Below are positions 15,308-23,059 of a stretch of 34,666 nucleotides of DNA, piece after piece; position 1 is the first letter of the stretch; each line of letters opens with the position of its first letter. This stretch comes from a virus, in the IMG/VR virus record IMGVR_UViG_3300025601_001430, positions 1-34,666 of that record. One strand, 5' to 3'. The notes under the pieces are model-generated. The model had not been told where the DNA came from. It did not search any database and saw only the letters and a list, made by a program, of their open reading frames with translations. A program made the translations under genes and the position numbers.

Positions 15308-15333
15308 AAAAAAAGCACCCGAAGGTGCTTTTT
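15308..15333 (-). terminator. Intrinsic terminator with UUCG tetraloop
   Basis: The minus-strand hairpin GCACC-TTCG-GGTGC (15328-15315) is followed by seven T residues. A-rich flanks make it usable in both directions. The GCACCT of its 5' arm can alternatively pair with AGGTGC at 15358-15353, so termination may be conditional. Confidence 0.9.
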
Positions 15334-15490
15334 GGTGGACCTGCCAGGCCCTGCACCTGAGTATTGAATCCGTTTCTAGTTGCTTTATACAACAATAACT
15401 TTTGACAGAAGAATAAGCGTATTTCTGCCTAATTACAAGGACTTTCACCCGATCTTCTTGCTATGCAAGAATAGTCTTATTCCTCTATAT
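15334..15490 (-). ncRNA. Structured RNA or regulatory leader upstream of acpS
   Basis: The gap between dCMP deaminase and acpS (minus strand) is dense in complementary segments. There is a 7-bp hairpin TTCTTGC-ATA-GCAAGAA. GGCAGAA pairs with TTCTGTC around a 12-nt loop, and that loop contains CTTATTC, complementary to GAATAAG at the 5' end, which would form a pseudoknot. A smaller GTTGT/GCAAC hairpin follows. The 3' part folds as TCAGG-TGCAGGG-CCTGG followed by CAGGTCC-ACCA, resembling the T-arm and acceptor end of a tRNA, and runs into the terminator. AGGTGC (15358-15353) competes with the terminator. No matching RNA family was recognised; it may be a riboswitch-like attenuator or a stable RNA. 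Confidence 0.55.
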
Positions 15491-15494
15491 TTAA

Positions 15495-15929
15495 TCAAAA
15501 AATTTGGTTAACGATAACACCAGAACGTTCTAGAAACTTAATACCGCTGTTATCTCTATATGCTGTTCTAAAATACACACGTTTGATGCCTGCTTGATAA
15601 ACTAATTTGGCACAATCTAAACAAGGAGCATGAGTAATAAAGATATCAGCACCTGCTCCGCTGTTATTTGATTTGGCTAATTTAGCGACTGCGTTCGATT
15701 CTGCATGCAATACTTCTGGCCTTGTCTTTAATACTTGACCACCATCTTCATGCTGCTCAATGACTTCCTCACAACCGTTATCCCATCCACTAGGCATGCC
15801 GTTGTAACCATAACTGATTACAGTATCATCTTTTACAATAACAGCACCGACTTGCAGACGTTTAGCATGACTTAGTTGCGAAAGTCTTTCGGCCCACGCC
15901 ATGTATAAATCAATAAACTTTTGTTTCAT
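15495..15929 (-). CDS. dCMP deaminase
   Basis: The 144-aa protein belongs to the cytidine/deoxycytidylate deaminase family. Zinc ligands are in HAESNAVAKLA (His, with catalytic Glu) and APCLDCAKLVYQAGIKRVYF (P-C-x-x-C). VGAVIVKDDTVISYGYNGMPSG is the typical substrate-binding start. It converts dCMP to dUMP, the substrate of ThyX encoded about 1 kb upstream, so both feed dTTP synthesis. Its ATG overlaps the PAAR gene stop (TAATG). Confidence 0.93.
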   Translation of the reverse strand: MKQKFIDLYMAWAERLSQLSHAKRLQVGAVIVKDDTVISYGYNGMPSGWDNGCEEVIEQHEDGGQVLKTRPEVLHAESNAVAKLAKSNNSGAGADIFITHAPCLDCAKLVYQAGIKRVYFRTAYRDNSGIKFLERSGVIVNQIF

Positions 15930-16222
15930 TAATCGCCTACAAATACATTGTCACTGCCTCCAGCAGTTACCGGACTGCAATGGGCTCCGCCCAATGGAGG
16001 ACATAAATTGTCCGGAGAGGCTGACTCCGGAGTGTCATTTACAACAAGTTTTCCATTAATGTAAACATTGTTGTTGGCGGCAACTAGATTCCCTCCGCCA
16101 TGACTATTCTGATCGTTGTCGACACTGACCAATAGACTGTTGGCCCAGACATTCGATTGTCCGGAAACAATAGTTGTTGCTCCGCAACTTCTTGAATCAG
16201 TATTTCTGTGTATTGCTGGCAT
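15929..16222 (-). CDS. PAAR-motif spike-tip protein
   Basis: The 97-aa protein has PAAR-like architecture: it starts MPAIHRNTDSRSCGATTIVSG, contains VYINGKLVVNDTPE, and has a His/Cys-containing C-terminal half (HGGGNL, CPPLGGAHCSPV, GSDNVFVGD). PAAR proteins form a sharp, metal-bound cone on the central spike of contractile tails, equivalent to T4 gp5.4, and help pierce the outer membrane. It is coupled to the dCMP deaminase gene, a mix of metabolic and structural genes typical of this phage. Confidence 0.85.
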   Translation of the reverse strand: MPAIHRNTDSRSCGATTIVSGQSNVWANSLLVSVDNDQNSHGGGNLVAANNNVYINGKLVVNDTPESASPDNLCPPLGGAHCSPVTAGGSDNVFVGD

Positions 16223-16230
16223 AATACTAT

Positions 16231-16518
16231 TTAAGCCAGTGCAATACCAGTTGTACCTTGCATGTACTGATTAGATGCATCTTTCTTACTAGGAATAACA
16301 AAAAATACATGCGACTTTTGCAATGTGATAGTTTCTGCATCGCCAAGAAATACCCACGGAATCATACCTAGTCCTTGAGCACCCATGGTAAGGGCAAGTG
16401 GTTTGTTTATAGTAACAGTGTCAGCGGTTTCATCTTCGTAACGAGCAATAATTTCATCGCCGTTAATAATTTTAATACTAACTACTGATCCTTGTGTGAT
16501 TGGTTTCTTTAATAACAT
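16231..16518 (-). CDS. Conserved phage protein, small beta-barrel-like
   Basis: The 95-aa protein begins MLLKKPITQGSVVSIKIINGDEIIARYEDETADTVTINKPLALTMGAQGLGMIPWVF. The pattern of a short strand, a G-D-E-I turn and a second strand recalls Sm/Hfq-like barrels, but this is only a fold impression. It lies between a PAAR tip gene and a structural-looking gene; a virion or RNA-binding role is possible. No catalytic residues are recognisable. Confidence 0.6.
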   Translation of the reverse strand: MLLKKPITQGSVVSIKIINGDEIIARYEDETADTVTINKPLALTMGAQGLGMIPWVFLGDAETITLQKSHVFFVIPSKKDASNQYMQGTTGIALA

Positions 16519-16911
16519 TTATAATTCTCCTGATTGTGCTAACTTTAACATTAGCGAATAATGTTCGTATGCTTTTTGTACTGAGGGATACGTTTCTCTC
16601 AGTGATTTCTCTTGTTCTTTTTGTGCCATTAATGTTTCAAACATATTATAATGACCTTGACTACGCATGTGATTAAACACTTTTGTTTCAAAACTTGCAA
16701 TTCGTTCTATTTCGCTTTCTGAAATCTCTACAGTATACAGTGGTTCTGTTTCGAATACCAACGGCTCATTTAGCATTTTATTGTAGTCGTCTTCAAAAGT
16801 AAAAAAACGAGTGTCCATTTTGGTATGACGATGTGCTCGCTTATTTGAATCCACTAACCGAATTCTATGATCATTTAAGAATTCTTGAGCATTACCGCTT
16901 AGGTTAGACAT
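16519..16911 (-). CDS. Conserved phage protein with KAYEHY tail motif
   Basis: The start at 16911 overlaps the thyX stop by 8 nt and is preferred over 16941, which would run further into thyX. The 130-aa product ends with VQKAYEHYSLMLKLAQSGEL, very similar to the tail of the 17563-17991 product (LQKAYEHYKTLEALCQLP). Both end in this helix although the rest differs, suggesting a shared binding or assembly segment. Probably a virion or tail-assembly component; function unproven. Confidence 0.6.
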   Translation of the reverse strand: MSNLSGNAQEFLNDHRIRLVDSNKRAHRHTKMDTRFFTFEDDYNKMLNEPLVFETEPLYTVEISESEIERIASFETKVFNHMRSQGHYNMFETLMAQKEQEKSLRETYPSVQKAYEHYSLMLKLAQSGEL

Positions 16912-17566
16912 ACTCGTCGGCCATAGGAAAGATCTCAGCAATTACTTTTGCACATGCACGAGCAATTTCCATATGTTCTAATTGAGTTCCGTTGCTTGCA
17001 CGTAGTTGAATATAATGAATCCAACTGCGAATAGTACCATTCATATACATGCGGCTTACTGTATTGCCTTCTGGAAGAATAGCACGGGCTTGTTCTTTGG
17101 CAATTCCATTTTCTATGGCCCAGGCATAATTTTCTTTTACAAGATCAATTACTGCTTTCTGACGGCTGGCCCATTCTGCTTTCAACTTTGCATCATCAGT
17201 TTCTACACTGTTCTGGCGGTTCCTAGTATCTTGCAATCTAGCATCACGCAGTACAAAGTCTAGATCCTTAGTAGGGTCAGCGTAACGTTGGCTAAATTCT
17301 TGGAATGAAAAACTTCGATGTCGTAAGATTTGTCTAGCAATATCTCTAGTAGTTTCAATTTCTAAACAGGCCGACACCATTTCAAGTGGACTCCAGTGTT
17401 GATGTTTAACAAGATACCGAATCAATTTGTCCGCTGTTTCCATGTTAAATTGATTACTGGGATTACTTACTCTTGCACAAAATGCCACAAGGTCTTGGGC
17501 ATCCATAAGACCTTCATCGTACATATCACGACTAGGTTTGCTTGAGGAAATTAGTTTAACTTTCAT
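16904..17566 (-). CDS. thyX: Flavin-dependent thymidylate synthase ThyX
   Basis: The 220-aa protein has the ThyX signature RHRSFSFQEFSQRY (R-H-R-x7-S) and supporting motifs HWSPLEMVSACLEIET, LPEGNTVSRMYMNGTIRSWIHYIQLR and QLEHMEIARAC. It methylates dUMP to dTMP using methylene-tetrahydrofolate with FAD and NADPH. It works with dCMP deaminase and ribonucleotide reductase in this region. The start overlaps the preceding gene by 4 nt (ATGA). Confidence 0.95.
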   Translation of the reverse strand: MKVKLISSSKPSRDMYDEGLMDAQDLVAFCARVSNPSNQFNMETADKLIRYLVKHQHWSPLEMVSACLEIETTRDIARQILRHRSFSFQEFSQRYADPTKDLDFVLRDARLQDTRNRQNSVETDDAKLKAEWASRQKAVIDLVKENYAWAIENGIAKEQARAILPEGNTVSRMYMNGTIRSWIHYIQLRASNGTQLEHMEIARACAKVIAEIFPMADEYV

Positions 17567-17991
17567 TCTTTATCTTTCTTAGGTAGTTGGCAAAGTGCTT
17601 CTAGTGTTTTATAATGTTCGTATGCTTTTTGCAGTGCGTCGAAGTGTTCTAGTTTTTCTGGATCAGGTTGTAGAATTGCCAAACGCTTTTCTAAAGTTTC
17701 CATAAACCCAGTAAGGCTTTTTCCTTTAACTTTGATGTCTCCGTCAAAGTTAGCATCACCATGTACATCAAGACCGGAAGGATTACTACTGCCTATGCTA
17801 ATTGTAGGATTAGTTGTATTATGACAAAAATAACTGCCACTAGTCTCATTGAACTGGCTAGTGTTAATAGTGTAACTACCACTAGGAATTGCTGAACTTT
17901 GAACACTTGTTAGACTAGTAGGCATAACATCCCAACTAAGATCAATGTCTTCTAGATTAATTTCGTAATCTAGAATTTTATCAGTCTCCAT
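17563..17991 (-). CDS. Virion-type conserved protein, 142 aa
   Basis: The middle segment (GLDVHGDANFDGDIKVKGKSLTGFMETLEKRLAIL) is a repeat-and-helix module I associate with structural proteins of T4-like marine phages. It is followed by a helix with LQKAYEHYKTLEAL, shared with the 16519-16911 product. The N-terminal half is Ser/Thr/Asn-rich, typical of tail-associated proteins. Location between thyX and glutaredoxin reflects mixed gene order. Virion role inferred. Confidence 0.65.
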   Translation of the reverse strand: METDKILDYEINLEDIDLSWDVMPTSLTSVQSSAIPSGSYTINTSQFNETSGSYFCHNTTNPTISIGSSNPSGLDVHGDANFDGDIKVKGKSLTGFMETLEKRLAILQPDPEKLEHFDALQKAYEHYKTLEALCQLPKKDKE

Positions 17992-18229
17992 AACCGCCTG
18001 CTGTCTCTTCTAAGTATCTTTGCAATTCAGTGAAGCCGCCGACTAGTCGATTATTGATAATAACTTGGGGAACTGATCTTGCTCCGGGAACTGATTCTAC
18101 TAGTTGTTCTTTAGTCCATGTACCTTGAGTAATATTTCTTTCTTCGTAAACAATACCTTTGCTGGTCAACAATGTTTTGGCTCTATCACAGTAAGGACAG
18201 GGATCCTTACTCCATATAATTACGTTCAT
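17981..18229 (-). CDS. grx: Glutaredoxin
   Basis: The 82-aa dithiol glutaredoxin has the active site C-P-Y-C (Cys11, Cys14) in KDPCPYCDRAKTLL, the cis-Pro loop RSVPQVIINNRLVGGF and the GG glutathione-binding turn. It supplies electrons to class I ribonucleotide reductase, whose subunits are encoded just upstream (nrdB ends at 18293). It may also help Fe-S transfer with ErpA and IscU, though dithiol types mainly do redox. Confidence 0.93.
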   Translation of the reverse strand: MNVIIWSKDPCPYCDRAKTLLTSKGIVYEERNITQGTWTKEQLVESVPGARSVPQVIINNRLVGGFTELQRYLEETAGGYGD

Positions 18230-18292
18230 ATTATTTTTCCTTTTTTATATGTTAACAGATTTGTATTATTTGTGTCAACACAATTGGTAGAA

Positions 18293-19393
18293 TTAAAGAT
18301 CTGGCAGTTCTTCGTAGTCCATTTGATCACTCATTACACCGATGACATAATTAGTTGATTCGTTTTCTTGCAATGCAGTTTGCTTCTTATTGATATTAAC
18401 ATGTTTGTTAAACCAAGGGATAGGACTCGACTTCGGGTGGTCTTCTACATACTTAATGCCGATATCTTTCAATCTAGTAAACGCTGTAAAATCTACAAAG
18501 TCTTTTAGAATGTTTGCATTAAGACCAATAACAACACCTTTGCTGAATAGGTATTCGGCCCAGTCTTTTTCTTCTTTGATAACTTCGAGGTACATGGCAT
18601 ATACTTCGGCTTCACATTCTTTTTCAAGGACTACAAAGTCTTCATCGTCTTTAGTTACATTGTTGATTAACCAAGCAGTCCATTCTGCATGCAACAACTC
18701 GTCTTGTAAGATAAGGCTAATAATGTTGCCGTTACCAATATAAATTTTATTTTCTACCATTGCAAGACTTGTAGCAAACGATACCATGAAGCGGAATGCT
18801 TCTAATGCGTAACTGGCATGCAAGGCCATCCAGATGGCTCGTTTATGTTCTTTAATGGAAATTTTTTCGCCTAGTTCTTTACGGCAATTCAATTGGTGTA
18901 GGGCTTCATAGTAACGGCCAATGTTAGCAGCCATTCCTACAATTTCTTTAGTGTCGTGAATTTTGTTAAATTCTTCTTTAGGAACACCATAGACGTTGCG
19001 AATGATGTGACTGTAACTCTTTGAGTGAATATTGGTTTCAAAGAAACTCCAGTTGCTAACTAACGCTTCGAGTTCCGGGATCGAAATAACCGGTTGAAAA
19101 ACTTGGTTAGGTGCCCGTCCTTGAATGCTATCCAAAGCAGTCTGTCGGAGTAGATTGCTAGTAAAAATGTGTTTAACAGCGTCACTTGATTCCTTATGGT
19201 CAATTTTGTCTTTGGTTAGACTAATCTCTTCTGGTACCCAAAAGAAACCACGGGCAAGTTCTTCGTACTTGGCAATCTTAGGATACTTTACTTCTTCAAA
19301 ACGTTGTACAGTTACTGGACCTTCTGGGTCCAAGAACATCTTACGTTTTAGATAGTTTGTTTGTTTTGATAGGTTGTATTGTTCTTTACTCAT
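18293..19393 (-). CDS. nrdB: Ribonucleotide reductase class Ia, small subunit
   Basis: The 366-aa R2 protein has a diiron-tyrosyl radical site: LDSIQGRAPN (Asp ligand), FFETNIHSKSYSHIIRN (Glu, His and radical Tyr), ALEAFRF (Glu) and DELLHAEW (Glu, His). The C-terminal tail (YEELPDL) should dock on NrdA. Oddity: between the second-ligand Glu and His there are three residues (E-T-N-I-H), whereas E. coli has two (E-T-I-H). The reading was checked on the DNA and is not a frameshift. It overlaps iscU by 8 nt. Confidence 0.95.
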   Translation of the reverse strand: MSKEQYNLSKQTNYLKRKMFLDPEGPVTVQRFEEVKYPKIAKYEELARGFFWVPEEISLTKDKIDHKESSDAVKHIFTSNLLRQTALDSIQGRAPNQVFQPVISIPELEALVSNWSFFETNIHSKSYSHIIRNVYGVPKEEFNKIHDTKEIVGMAANIGRYYEALHQLNCRKELGEKISIKEHKRAIWMALHASYALEAFRFMVSFATSLAMVENKIYIGNGNIISLILQDELLHAEWTAWLINNVTKDDEDFVVLEKECEAEVYAMYLEVIKEEKDWAEYLFSKGVVIGLNANILKDFVDFTAFTRLKDIGIKYVEDHPKSSPIPWFNKHVNINKKQTALQENESTNYVIGVMSDQMDYEELPDL

Positions 19394-19766
19394 TTGTGTG
19401 TTTCTTTCTATAATCTTGTACTGCGGCCTTGATAGCGTCTTCTGCCAGTATACTACAATGTATTTTAACTGGAGGAAGTGCTAGTTCTTCCGCAAGTTCG
19501 CTGTTCTTGATGGCGCCCGCCTGGTCCAGAGTCATGCCTTTAACCATTTCGGTAATTAAACTTGAACTTGCAATAGCACTTCCGCAACCATAAGTTTTAA
19601 ACCTAGCATCTGTAATAACTCCATCTTTGACTTTAATTTGCAACTTCATTACATCACCGCATGCCGGTGCACCCACCATGCCAGTACCAATTGTTTCGTC
19701 TATTTCGAACTTTCCCACGTTGCGTGGATTTTCGTAGTGCTCAACTACTGCCGCTGAATATGCCAT
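19386..19766 (-). CDS. iscU: Fe-S cluster scaffold protein IscU
   Basis: The 126-aa protein is close to proteobacterial IscU across its length: MAYSAAVVEHYENPRNVGKF, GAPACGDVMKLQIKV (first Cys and Asp), FKTYGCGSAIASSSL (second Cys) and LPPVKIHCSILAEDAIKAAV (LPPVK chaperone-binding motif and third Cys). All cluster ligands and the HscA recognition motif are intact, so it could be loaded by host IscS and HscAB. It lies between erpA and nrdB, so clusters or iron may serve the reductase or other phage Fe proteins. A GATAAATA late-type box lies about 42-49 nt upstream. Confidence 0.96.
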   Translation of the reverse strand: MAYSAAVVEHYENPRNVGKFEIDETIGTGMVGAPACGDVMKLQIKVKDGVITDARFKTYGCGSAIASSSLITEMVKGMTLDQAGAIKNSELAEELALPPVKIHCSILAEDAIKAAVQDYRKKHTNE

Positions 19767-19807
19767 TATGTTTTCCTAATACTGTGTTTATAATTTCTTC
19801 TGGCAGT

Positions 19808-19815
19808 TATTTATC
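19808..19815 (-). promoter_or_regulatory. Late-type promoter box GATAAATA
   Basis: Minus strand GATAAATA, the same octamer as at 24707 and 28884. It sits between the iscU remnant and iscU and could give iscU-nrdB separate late expression. Confidence 0.5.
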
Positions 19816-19845
19816 ATCTAGGTGCACCCGCTACATCTTACACGC

Positions 19846-19878
19846 TTAATGTTCTACTACCTTGTCTGAATATGCCAT
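19846..19878 (-). pseudogene. iscU: Remnant of a second iscU 5' end
   Basis: Minus-strand frame ATG to TAA encoding only MAYSDKVVEH, followed by a stop. This matches the first ten residues of IscU proteins (this phage's MAYSAAVVEH; E. coli MAYSEKVIDH). It lies directly upstream of the intact iscU, with roughly 80 bp of non-coding DNA between them. The best reading is the left end of an older or duplicated iscU cut off by recombination. A regulatory leader peptide is a less likely alternative. Confidence 0.7.
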
Positions 19879-19890
19879 ATGTTAATTTCC

Positions 19891-20220
19891 TTATACCGAA
19901 AAACTGCTACCACATCCGCAAGTTGTTTCAGCATTGGGATTACTAATACTAAAACTACTTCCCATTAGGTCATCTTTATAATCAATTACAGCATCATTTA
20001 GATACTGCATACTCATTGCATCGATTAACAATGTAACATTACCTTTAACAATAGTAAAATCATCTTCGTTTTGATCTTCGTCAAATGTAAAGCCATACTG
20101 GAAGCCTGAACATCCGCCACCTTGTACAAAAGTGCGTAGTTTTAATTTAGGATTATTTTCTTCTGCTAGTAAGTCAGCAATCTTAACTGCCGCTGATTCT
20201 GTTATTGTTACTTGTTGCAT
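19891..20220 (-). CDS. erpA: A-type Fe-S carrier protein, ErpA/IscA family
   Basis: The 109-aa protein ([18 protein letters not shown]...) has the three A-type cysteines: [17 protein letters not shown] and [30 protein letters not shown][11 protein letters not shown] and DAMSMQYL are closer to ErpA than to IscA or SufA. It passes 2Fe-2S or 4Fe-4S clusters from IscU to target enzymes. The ATG at 20220 overlaps the nrdA stop region (TAATATG), so translation is coupled. A longer start at 20310 would lie inside nrdA and adds non-family residues. Confidence 0.94.
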   Translation of the reverse strand: MQQVTITESAAVKIADLLAEENNPKLKLRTFVQGGGCSGFQYGFTFDEDQNEDDFTIVKGNVTLLIDAMSMQYLNDAVIDYKDDLMGSSFSISNPNAETTCGCGSSFSV

Positions 20221-20221
20221 A

Positions 20222-22573
20222 TTATAATTTGCAGGCTTCGCAGTCTTCTTCTTCATATATAATAACATTGTCGGCAGCGTTGATAGCGTGTCCATTAATA
20301 CTATTAACACCGTTAATGTGTGTAGTAGCAGTCATATCTGCTTTAGCACCTACTTTATTGATTAAACTATAGTATATAGTCTTTAATCCCCATTTGTAAG
20401 CCAGCATCAAGTTTTTAGCAATTAAAGTTCCCGGAACTTTTGATCCATTAAAGTGTGCAGGATTGTAGAAAGTATTTGTACTCAAACTTTGATCAATGTA
20501 AGCAGCCAATACAGCAGCAGTCTTTAGGTAGTCAACACAATCAGTTTGATCCCACATCAGTTGGTAACGATTCTTTAGACGTTTATACTCTGGCACAACT
20601 TGTACAAACGAACCTGCTTTACTTTCTTTAACACTAATAAGTTCCATTGGCATTTCGATACCATTGGTTGAGTTAAGTACAACTGAACTTGACTCAACAG
20701 GAGCAACTGCCATTAAGGTAGCATTGCGAATACCATATTGTTTCATACGAGCACGTAGTGGTTCCCAATCCATGCTAGGTGTAAAGTCAGTTAGTTCGTT
20801 AACACCTGCATTGCGTCTTTCCCAGGGGAACACGCCTTTACCATAATAAGTTTGTGCAGATTTTGCACATGCTCCACGCTCCTGTGCTAACTCAACTGAA
20901 ATCTCAGTTAAGTAATATGCTTGATGCTCCATCCAGCGTTTGACTTCAGCAAGTGCATCTGCTTCGCCGTACTTGAGACCTTTGCGAGCATGCCAGTAGG
21001 CCAAGTTAGTAATGCCGACACCTAATGGTTCAAAATCAGTATTTGCAAGTTTACTCTGTATGCTTAAGAAGTCTTGGTAACTTAGTAAGTTGCTTAAACT
21101 GCGTACCAGTACTCGACAGGCTTTTTTCATTTCTTGCGGATTGCGGAATGCTCCCCAGTTGACTGACCCAAGAGTACAAAGAGCAATTCTTCCTTCTGGA
21201 TCTTCAATTCTCTGGAAAGGTTTGGTGGGTAAAAGTATCTCTTGGCATAAGTTTGATTGATATATTGGATCCAACGTTGTATCAAACGGCCCTTGATTAA
21301 TGACATTGTCAATATTGACAAGATATATACGCCCAGTATCAGTGCGTTCTTTAAGGATGCTATTTTTAAAAATTTGATCTGCTGATAATGTTTTCTTTTT
21401 AACGTTCTTATCTTGTTCATATTGTAGATACAACTTTTCAAATTCTGAAGTACTTCTGTAATAGGCTTCGTACAAATCTGGAACTTCATTAGGATCAAAC
21501 AATGTAATCATTTCGCCGTTTTTATAACGACGCCAGAACATGGCATTGACTACTACGCTGTAATCCATCTGACGTACACGATTCTCTTCAGTACCTTGGT
21601 TGTTCTTTAGAATAATAAGATCTTCGAACTGTGCATGCCAGATGGGAAAAGTTACTGTGCAACTAGCGTTACGAATCCCGCCTTGTGAACATGAACGTAG
21701 ATCAGCAAACCATTTTTTCAAGAAGGGTATCATACCCGTATGTTTGATTTCACCGTTGCGAATTGGAGCACCTAAGGGACGAATTCTGCCAATTTCCAGG
21801 CCAATTCCGGCTCGTTTTGATGCATATTTGGCCATCATTTCGCCACTTGCAAAGATACTGTCTAATGTGTCATCTGAACTGATCAGTACACATGAACTGA
21901 ACTGTTTGGTAGTAGTTCCGAGTCCCGCAAGCACAGGAGTTGCTAGAGTAAAATGTCCATTACTACCACACTCGTAGTATTCCTTAACCCATTTTAACCG
22001 AGTTTCTTTAGGTTCATTATGAAATGCTGTTGCAGCGGCTACAGCATATCGAACTTGAGGAGTTTCGTAAATCTTACCTGTAGCACGATTTTGTACCAAA
22101 TACTTTTCTGATAACTGTGCAATGGCTGCAAAAGTGTATTGTTCATCTTTTGAATGGTCTAAGAATAGATCAATAATGTTCCATTCTTCTTCCGTATACC
22201 ATTCCAGCAGTTCTTTGGTATACATGCCTGCGTTAACATTTGTGTTTACAATATCATACAGTTTAGGAGGATTATATTTTCCGTATACTTGTTTTCTTAG
22301 CATGGACACTTTTTGGCGGCCTGCTACATATTGATAATTTGTATGATTAATTTCCGGGTTTGCACTCTCGTCAATTAGATCAACCATTGCTCTTAACAAT
22401 AGTCCATCGATTGTTTCTGTTGACATACCGTCGTGGAATTCTAATTGTGCTTTGATTTCGATCATGGAAGGACTGACTCCGTCAATCCCCTCACAATCGA
22501 AAGCAACTTGTCTCTGTATTTTAGAGATATCTAGTGGGACTCGTTGACCACTACGCTTAACGACTGTTATCAT
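20222..22573 (-). CDS. nrdA: Ribonucleotide reductase class Ia, large subunit
   Basis: The 783-aa R1 protein has an N-terminal ATP-cone ([20 protein letters not shown]), [13 protein letters not shown] (redox Cys), [27 protein letters not shown] (Asn, radical Cys and Glu of the active site), [12 protein letters not shown] (second redox Cys), TIYYSL (Tyr-Tyr radical pathway) and the C-terminal C-E-A-C-K-L swinging-arm cysteines. It is complete and should reduce NDPs to dNDPs with NrdB and glutaredoxin. The ATP-cone predicts dATP feedback. It is the first gene of nrdA-erpA-iscU-nrdB. Confidence 0.97.
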   Translation of the reverse strand: MITVVKRSGQRVPLDISKIQRQVAFDCEGIDGVSPSMIEIKAQLEFHDGMSTETIDGLLLRAMVDLIDESANPEINHTNYQYVAGRQKVSMLRKQVYGKYNPPKLYDIVNTNVNAGMYTKELLEWYTEEEWNIIDLFLDHSKDEQYTFAAIAQLSEKYLVQNRATGKIYETPQVRYAVAAATAFHNEPKETRLKWVKEYYECGSNGHFTLATPVLAGLGTTTKQFSSCVLISSDDTLDSIFASGEMMAKYASKRAGIGLEIGRIRPLGAPIRNGEIKHTGMIPFLKKWFADLRSCSQGGIRNASCTVTFPIWHAQFEDLIILKNNQGTEENRVRQMDYSVVVNAMFWRRYKNGEMITLFDPNEVPDLYEAYYRSTSEFEKLYLQYEQDKNVKKKTLSADQIFKNSILKERTDTGRIYLVNIDNVINQGPFDTTLDPIYQSNLCQEILLPTKPFQRIEDPEGRIALCTLGSVNWGAFRNPQEMKKACRVLVRSLSNLLSYQDFLSIQSKLANTDFEPLGVGITNLAYWHARKGLKYGEADALAEVKRWMEHQAYYLTEISVELAQERGACAKSAQTYYGKGVFPWERRNAGVNELTDFTPSMDWEPLRARMKQYGIRNATLMAVAPVESSSVVLNSTNGIEMPMELISVKESKAGSFVQVVPEYKRLKNRYQLMWDQTDCVDYLKTAAVLAAYIDQSLSTNTFYNPAHFNGSKVPGTLIAKNLMLAYKWGLKTIYYSLINKVGAKADMTATTHINGVNSINGHAINAADNVIIYEEEDCEACKL

Positions 22574-22621
22574 TTATTCACCTATTTTTGTTATTCTGAA
22601 AAGTTTTGGATAGACTGGTAT

Positions 22622-23056
22622 TTACCTAGGTCTCTTAACTTGAATTAGATTTTCAAGTCTAATTGAATCTGGTAGTTCTTGCATATCAATTGACAAATTA
22701 TCATTGTAGTTAATAACAATTTTGTCATCAATTACAACTAAATTGTACACACGATTTTTTGCATCATCAGCATATGTTTTTATCTCAATTAGTGTGTCTT
22801 TAAACTTGTCAGATAACTTCAAAGTCCATGCCATCATTAGACTTTTTGTAAAATCGTCGTAATAATTTTCAACAATAATTTCCCACGGAGTAGGCCATGC
22901 ATATTGATTGTAGGGATCTACATTTTTGTTGTAGGGAACAAATGGAGCATTGCGCCAAAACTCGATAACTTTTTCAAATGGGTCATTTGATAGTTCGAGT
23001 TCTTTTCTAAATTGACTCCACGCCGATATTCTTGAATCTGGGTCTAGGTCAAACAT
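22622..23056 (-). CDS. Conserved T4-like phage protein, 144 aa
   Basis: The product starts MFDLDPDSRISAWSQFRKELELSNDPFEKVIEFWRNAPFVPYNKNVDPYNQYAWPTPWEIIVENYYDDFTKSLMMAWTLKL. This aromatic, proline-rich pattern occurs in conserved proteins of T4-like marine phages, but I know no assigned function. It follows the fibre-like gene at 23060-24685 with a 3-nt gap, suggesting a virion or assembly role. Confidence 0.7.
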   Translation of the reverse strand: MFDLDPDSRISAWSQFRKELELSNDPFEKVIEFWRNAPFVPYNKNVDPYNQYAWPTPWEIIVENYYDDFTKSLMMAWTLKLSDKFKDTLIEIKTYADDAKNRVYNLVVIDDKIVINYNDNLSIDMQELPDSIRLENLIQVKRPR

Positions 23057-23059
23057 TAA

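Noticed and set aside
14881-15440. CRISPR array or direct repeats
   Set aside because: No regularly spaced repeats were found here or elsewhere in the window.
15334-15490. tRNA or tmRNA gene ending in ACCA
   Set aside because: The T-arm-like hairpin and ACCA end are present, but no complementary 5' acceptor strand or D-arm was found, the loop lacks TTCRA, and no Ala-rich tag frame is convincing. Kept as an unclassified structured RNA.
18249-18278. Sigma-70 promoter before the glutaredoxin gene
   Set aside because: TTGACA is perfect (18278-18273 on the minus strand), but the -10 at 17-18 nt (TTAACA or TAACAT) is weak, so it is not listed as a feature.
21230-21300. Apparent loss of the catalytic Cys in NrdA (N-I-D-N-V where E. 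coli has V-D-H-C)
   Set aside because: That Cys is not catalytic. The active-site Asn-Leu-Cys-x-Glu is intact a few residues later in SNLCQEI, and the other redox cysteines are present.
21127-21498. Alternative minus-strand frame inside nrdA
   Set aside because: nrdA is complete in another frame across this region; the overlap is by chance.
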